Positions 63,895 through 64,000 of a DNA stretch of 64,000 nucleotides are shown here, in pieces. The notes under the pieces were generated by a model. The model searched no databases, was not told where the DNA came from, and saw only the letters and a program-made list of their open reading frames with translations. The stretch is from assembly GCF_002272835.1 (NCBI RefSeq), contig NZ_MLAO01000003.1:156749-220748 (forward strand), read 5' to 3'. Every line of letters begins with the position of its first letter. Position 1 is the stretch's first letter. This stretch comes from Helicobacter sp. 11S03491-1. Lineage in GTDB: Bacteria > Campylobacterota > Campylobacteria > Campylobacterales > Helicobacteraceae. A program made the translations under genes and the position numbers.

Positions 63895-64000
63895 GGAATA
63901 TATCTATGAATGATTGTATGGATTTTCTTATTTAAAATAAAAAATAGATTTTTATCTTTAAATTATACACCCTATTATTTAAAATTAGTTTAAGATATAT

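Overview
The window is AT-rich, almost fully coding DNA from a member of the Campylobacterota, most likely a Helicobacter other than H. pylori. The lineage call rests on gene content and gene order, not on a database search. Several blocks match gene orders I recall from H. pylori: bamA-mqnC-M16-gatB; ccsBA-thioredoxin-hemH divergent from a membrane protein-rsmE pair; ccdA-dihydroorotase homologue-aminofutalosine deaminase; lon-bamD-fliW; and mraY-murD. HisIE, PEP carboxylase, MetA, MetE/MetF and a sulfhydrylase suggest a species with fuller amino-acid biosynthesis than H. pylori.

Layout. 1-5.3 kb: a PEP carboxylase cut by the left edge, then a complete DpnII-type restriction-modification cassette with two adenine methylases and a nuclease. 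5.4-9 kb: the sulfhydrylase MetY, a fumarylacetoacetase-family enzyme and an alpha/beta hydrolase. 8.9-10.8 kb: a second restriction-modification pair with an unrecognised nuclease candidate. 10.9-21.6 kb: flhB-mobA, moaA, mqnE, then bamA-mqnC-M16-gatB-ynfA. 21.6-28.2 kb: an AsmA-like protein and the system II cytochrome c genes with hemH. 28.3-34.2 kb: rsmE, hisIE, a prohibitin, ilvE and a DEAD-box helicase. 34.4-38.9 kb: ccdA, a small exported protein, a catalytically dead dihydroorotase homologue, mscS and aminofutalosine deaminase. 39-49 kb: ybeD-like gene, lon, bamD, fliW, proC, a Cache-domain membrane protein, mraY, murD and a large MscS. 49-64 kb: metA, xthA, an S-/N-oxide reductase with its cytochrome c, tRNA-Phe, speA-cysE, ybeY, a small interrupted lipoprotein frame, metE-metF, and a TpsB-type outer-membrane transporter.

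How the genes work together. Three futalosine-pathway menaquinone genes (mqnE, mqnC, deaminase), haem synthesis (hemH), system II cytochrome c assembly (CcsBA, thioredoxin-like lipoprotein, CcdA), molybdenum cofactor genes (moaA, mobA) and a Tat-exported molybdoenzyme with a monohaem cytochrome together describe anaerobic respiration. BamA, BamD, the AsmA-like protein and TpsB serve the outer membrane. MetA, MetY, MetE and MetF, with CysE, cover sulfur amino acids.

The most interesting signal is regulatory. A palindrome of the form AAACAC-N5-GTGTTT lies upstream of all three methionine units (metY twice, metA, metE-metF), next to TATAAT-like -10 boxes. I did not notice it elsewhere in the window. 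It looks like the operator of a methionine repressor that is not encoded here. Other leads are a perfect 30-bp palindrome beside the metE operator, a Fur-box-like site before tpsB, two proteins that have lost their catalytic metal ligands (PyrC-like and M16-like), and a nuclease candidate of unknown family. I found no CRISPR array, insertion sequence, rRNA or prophage.
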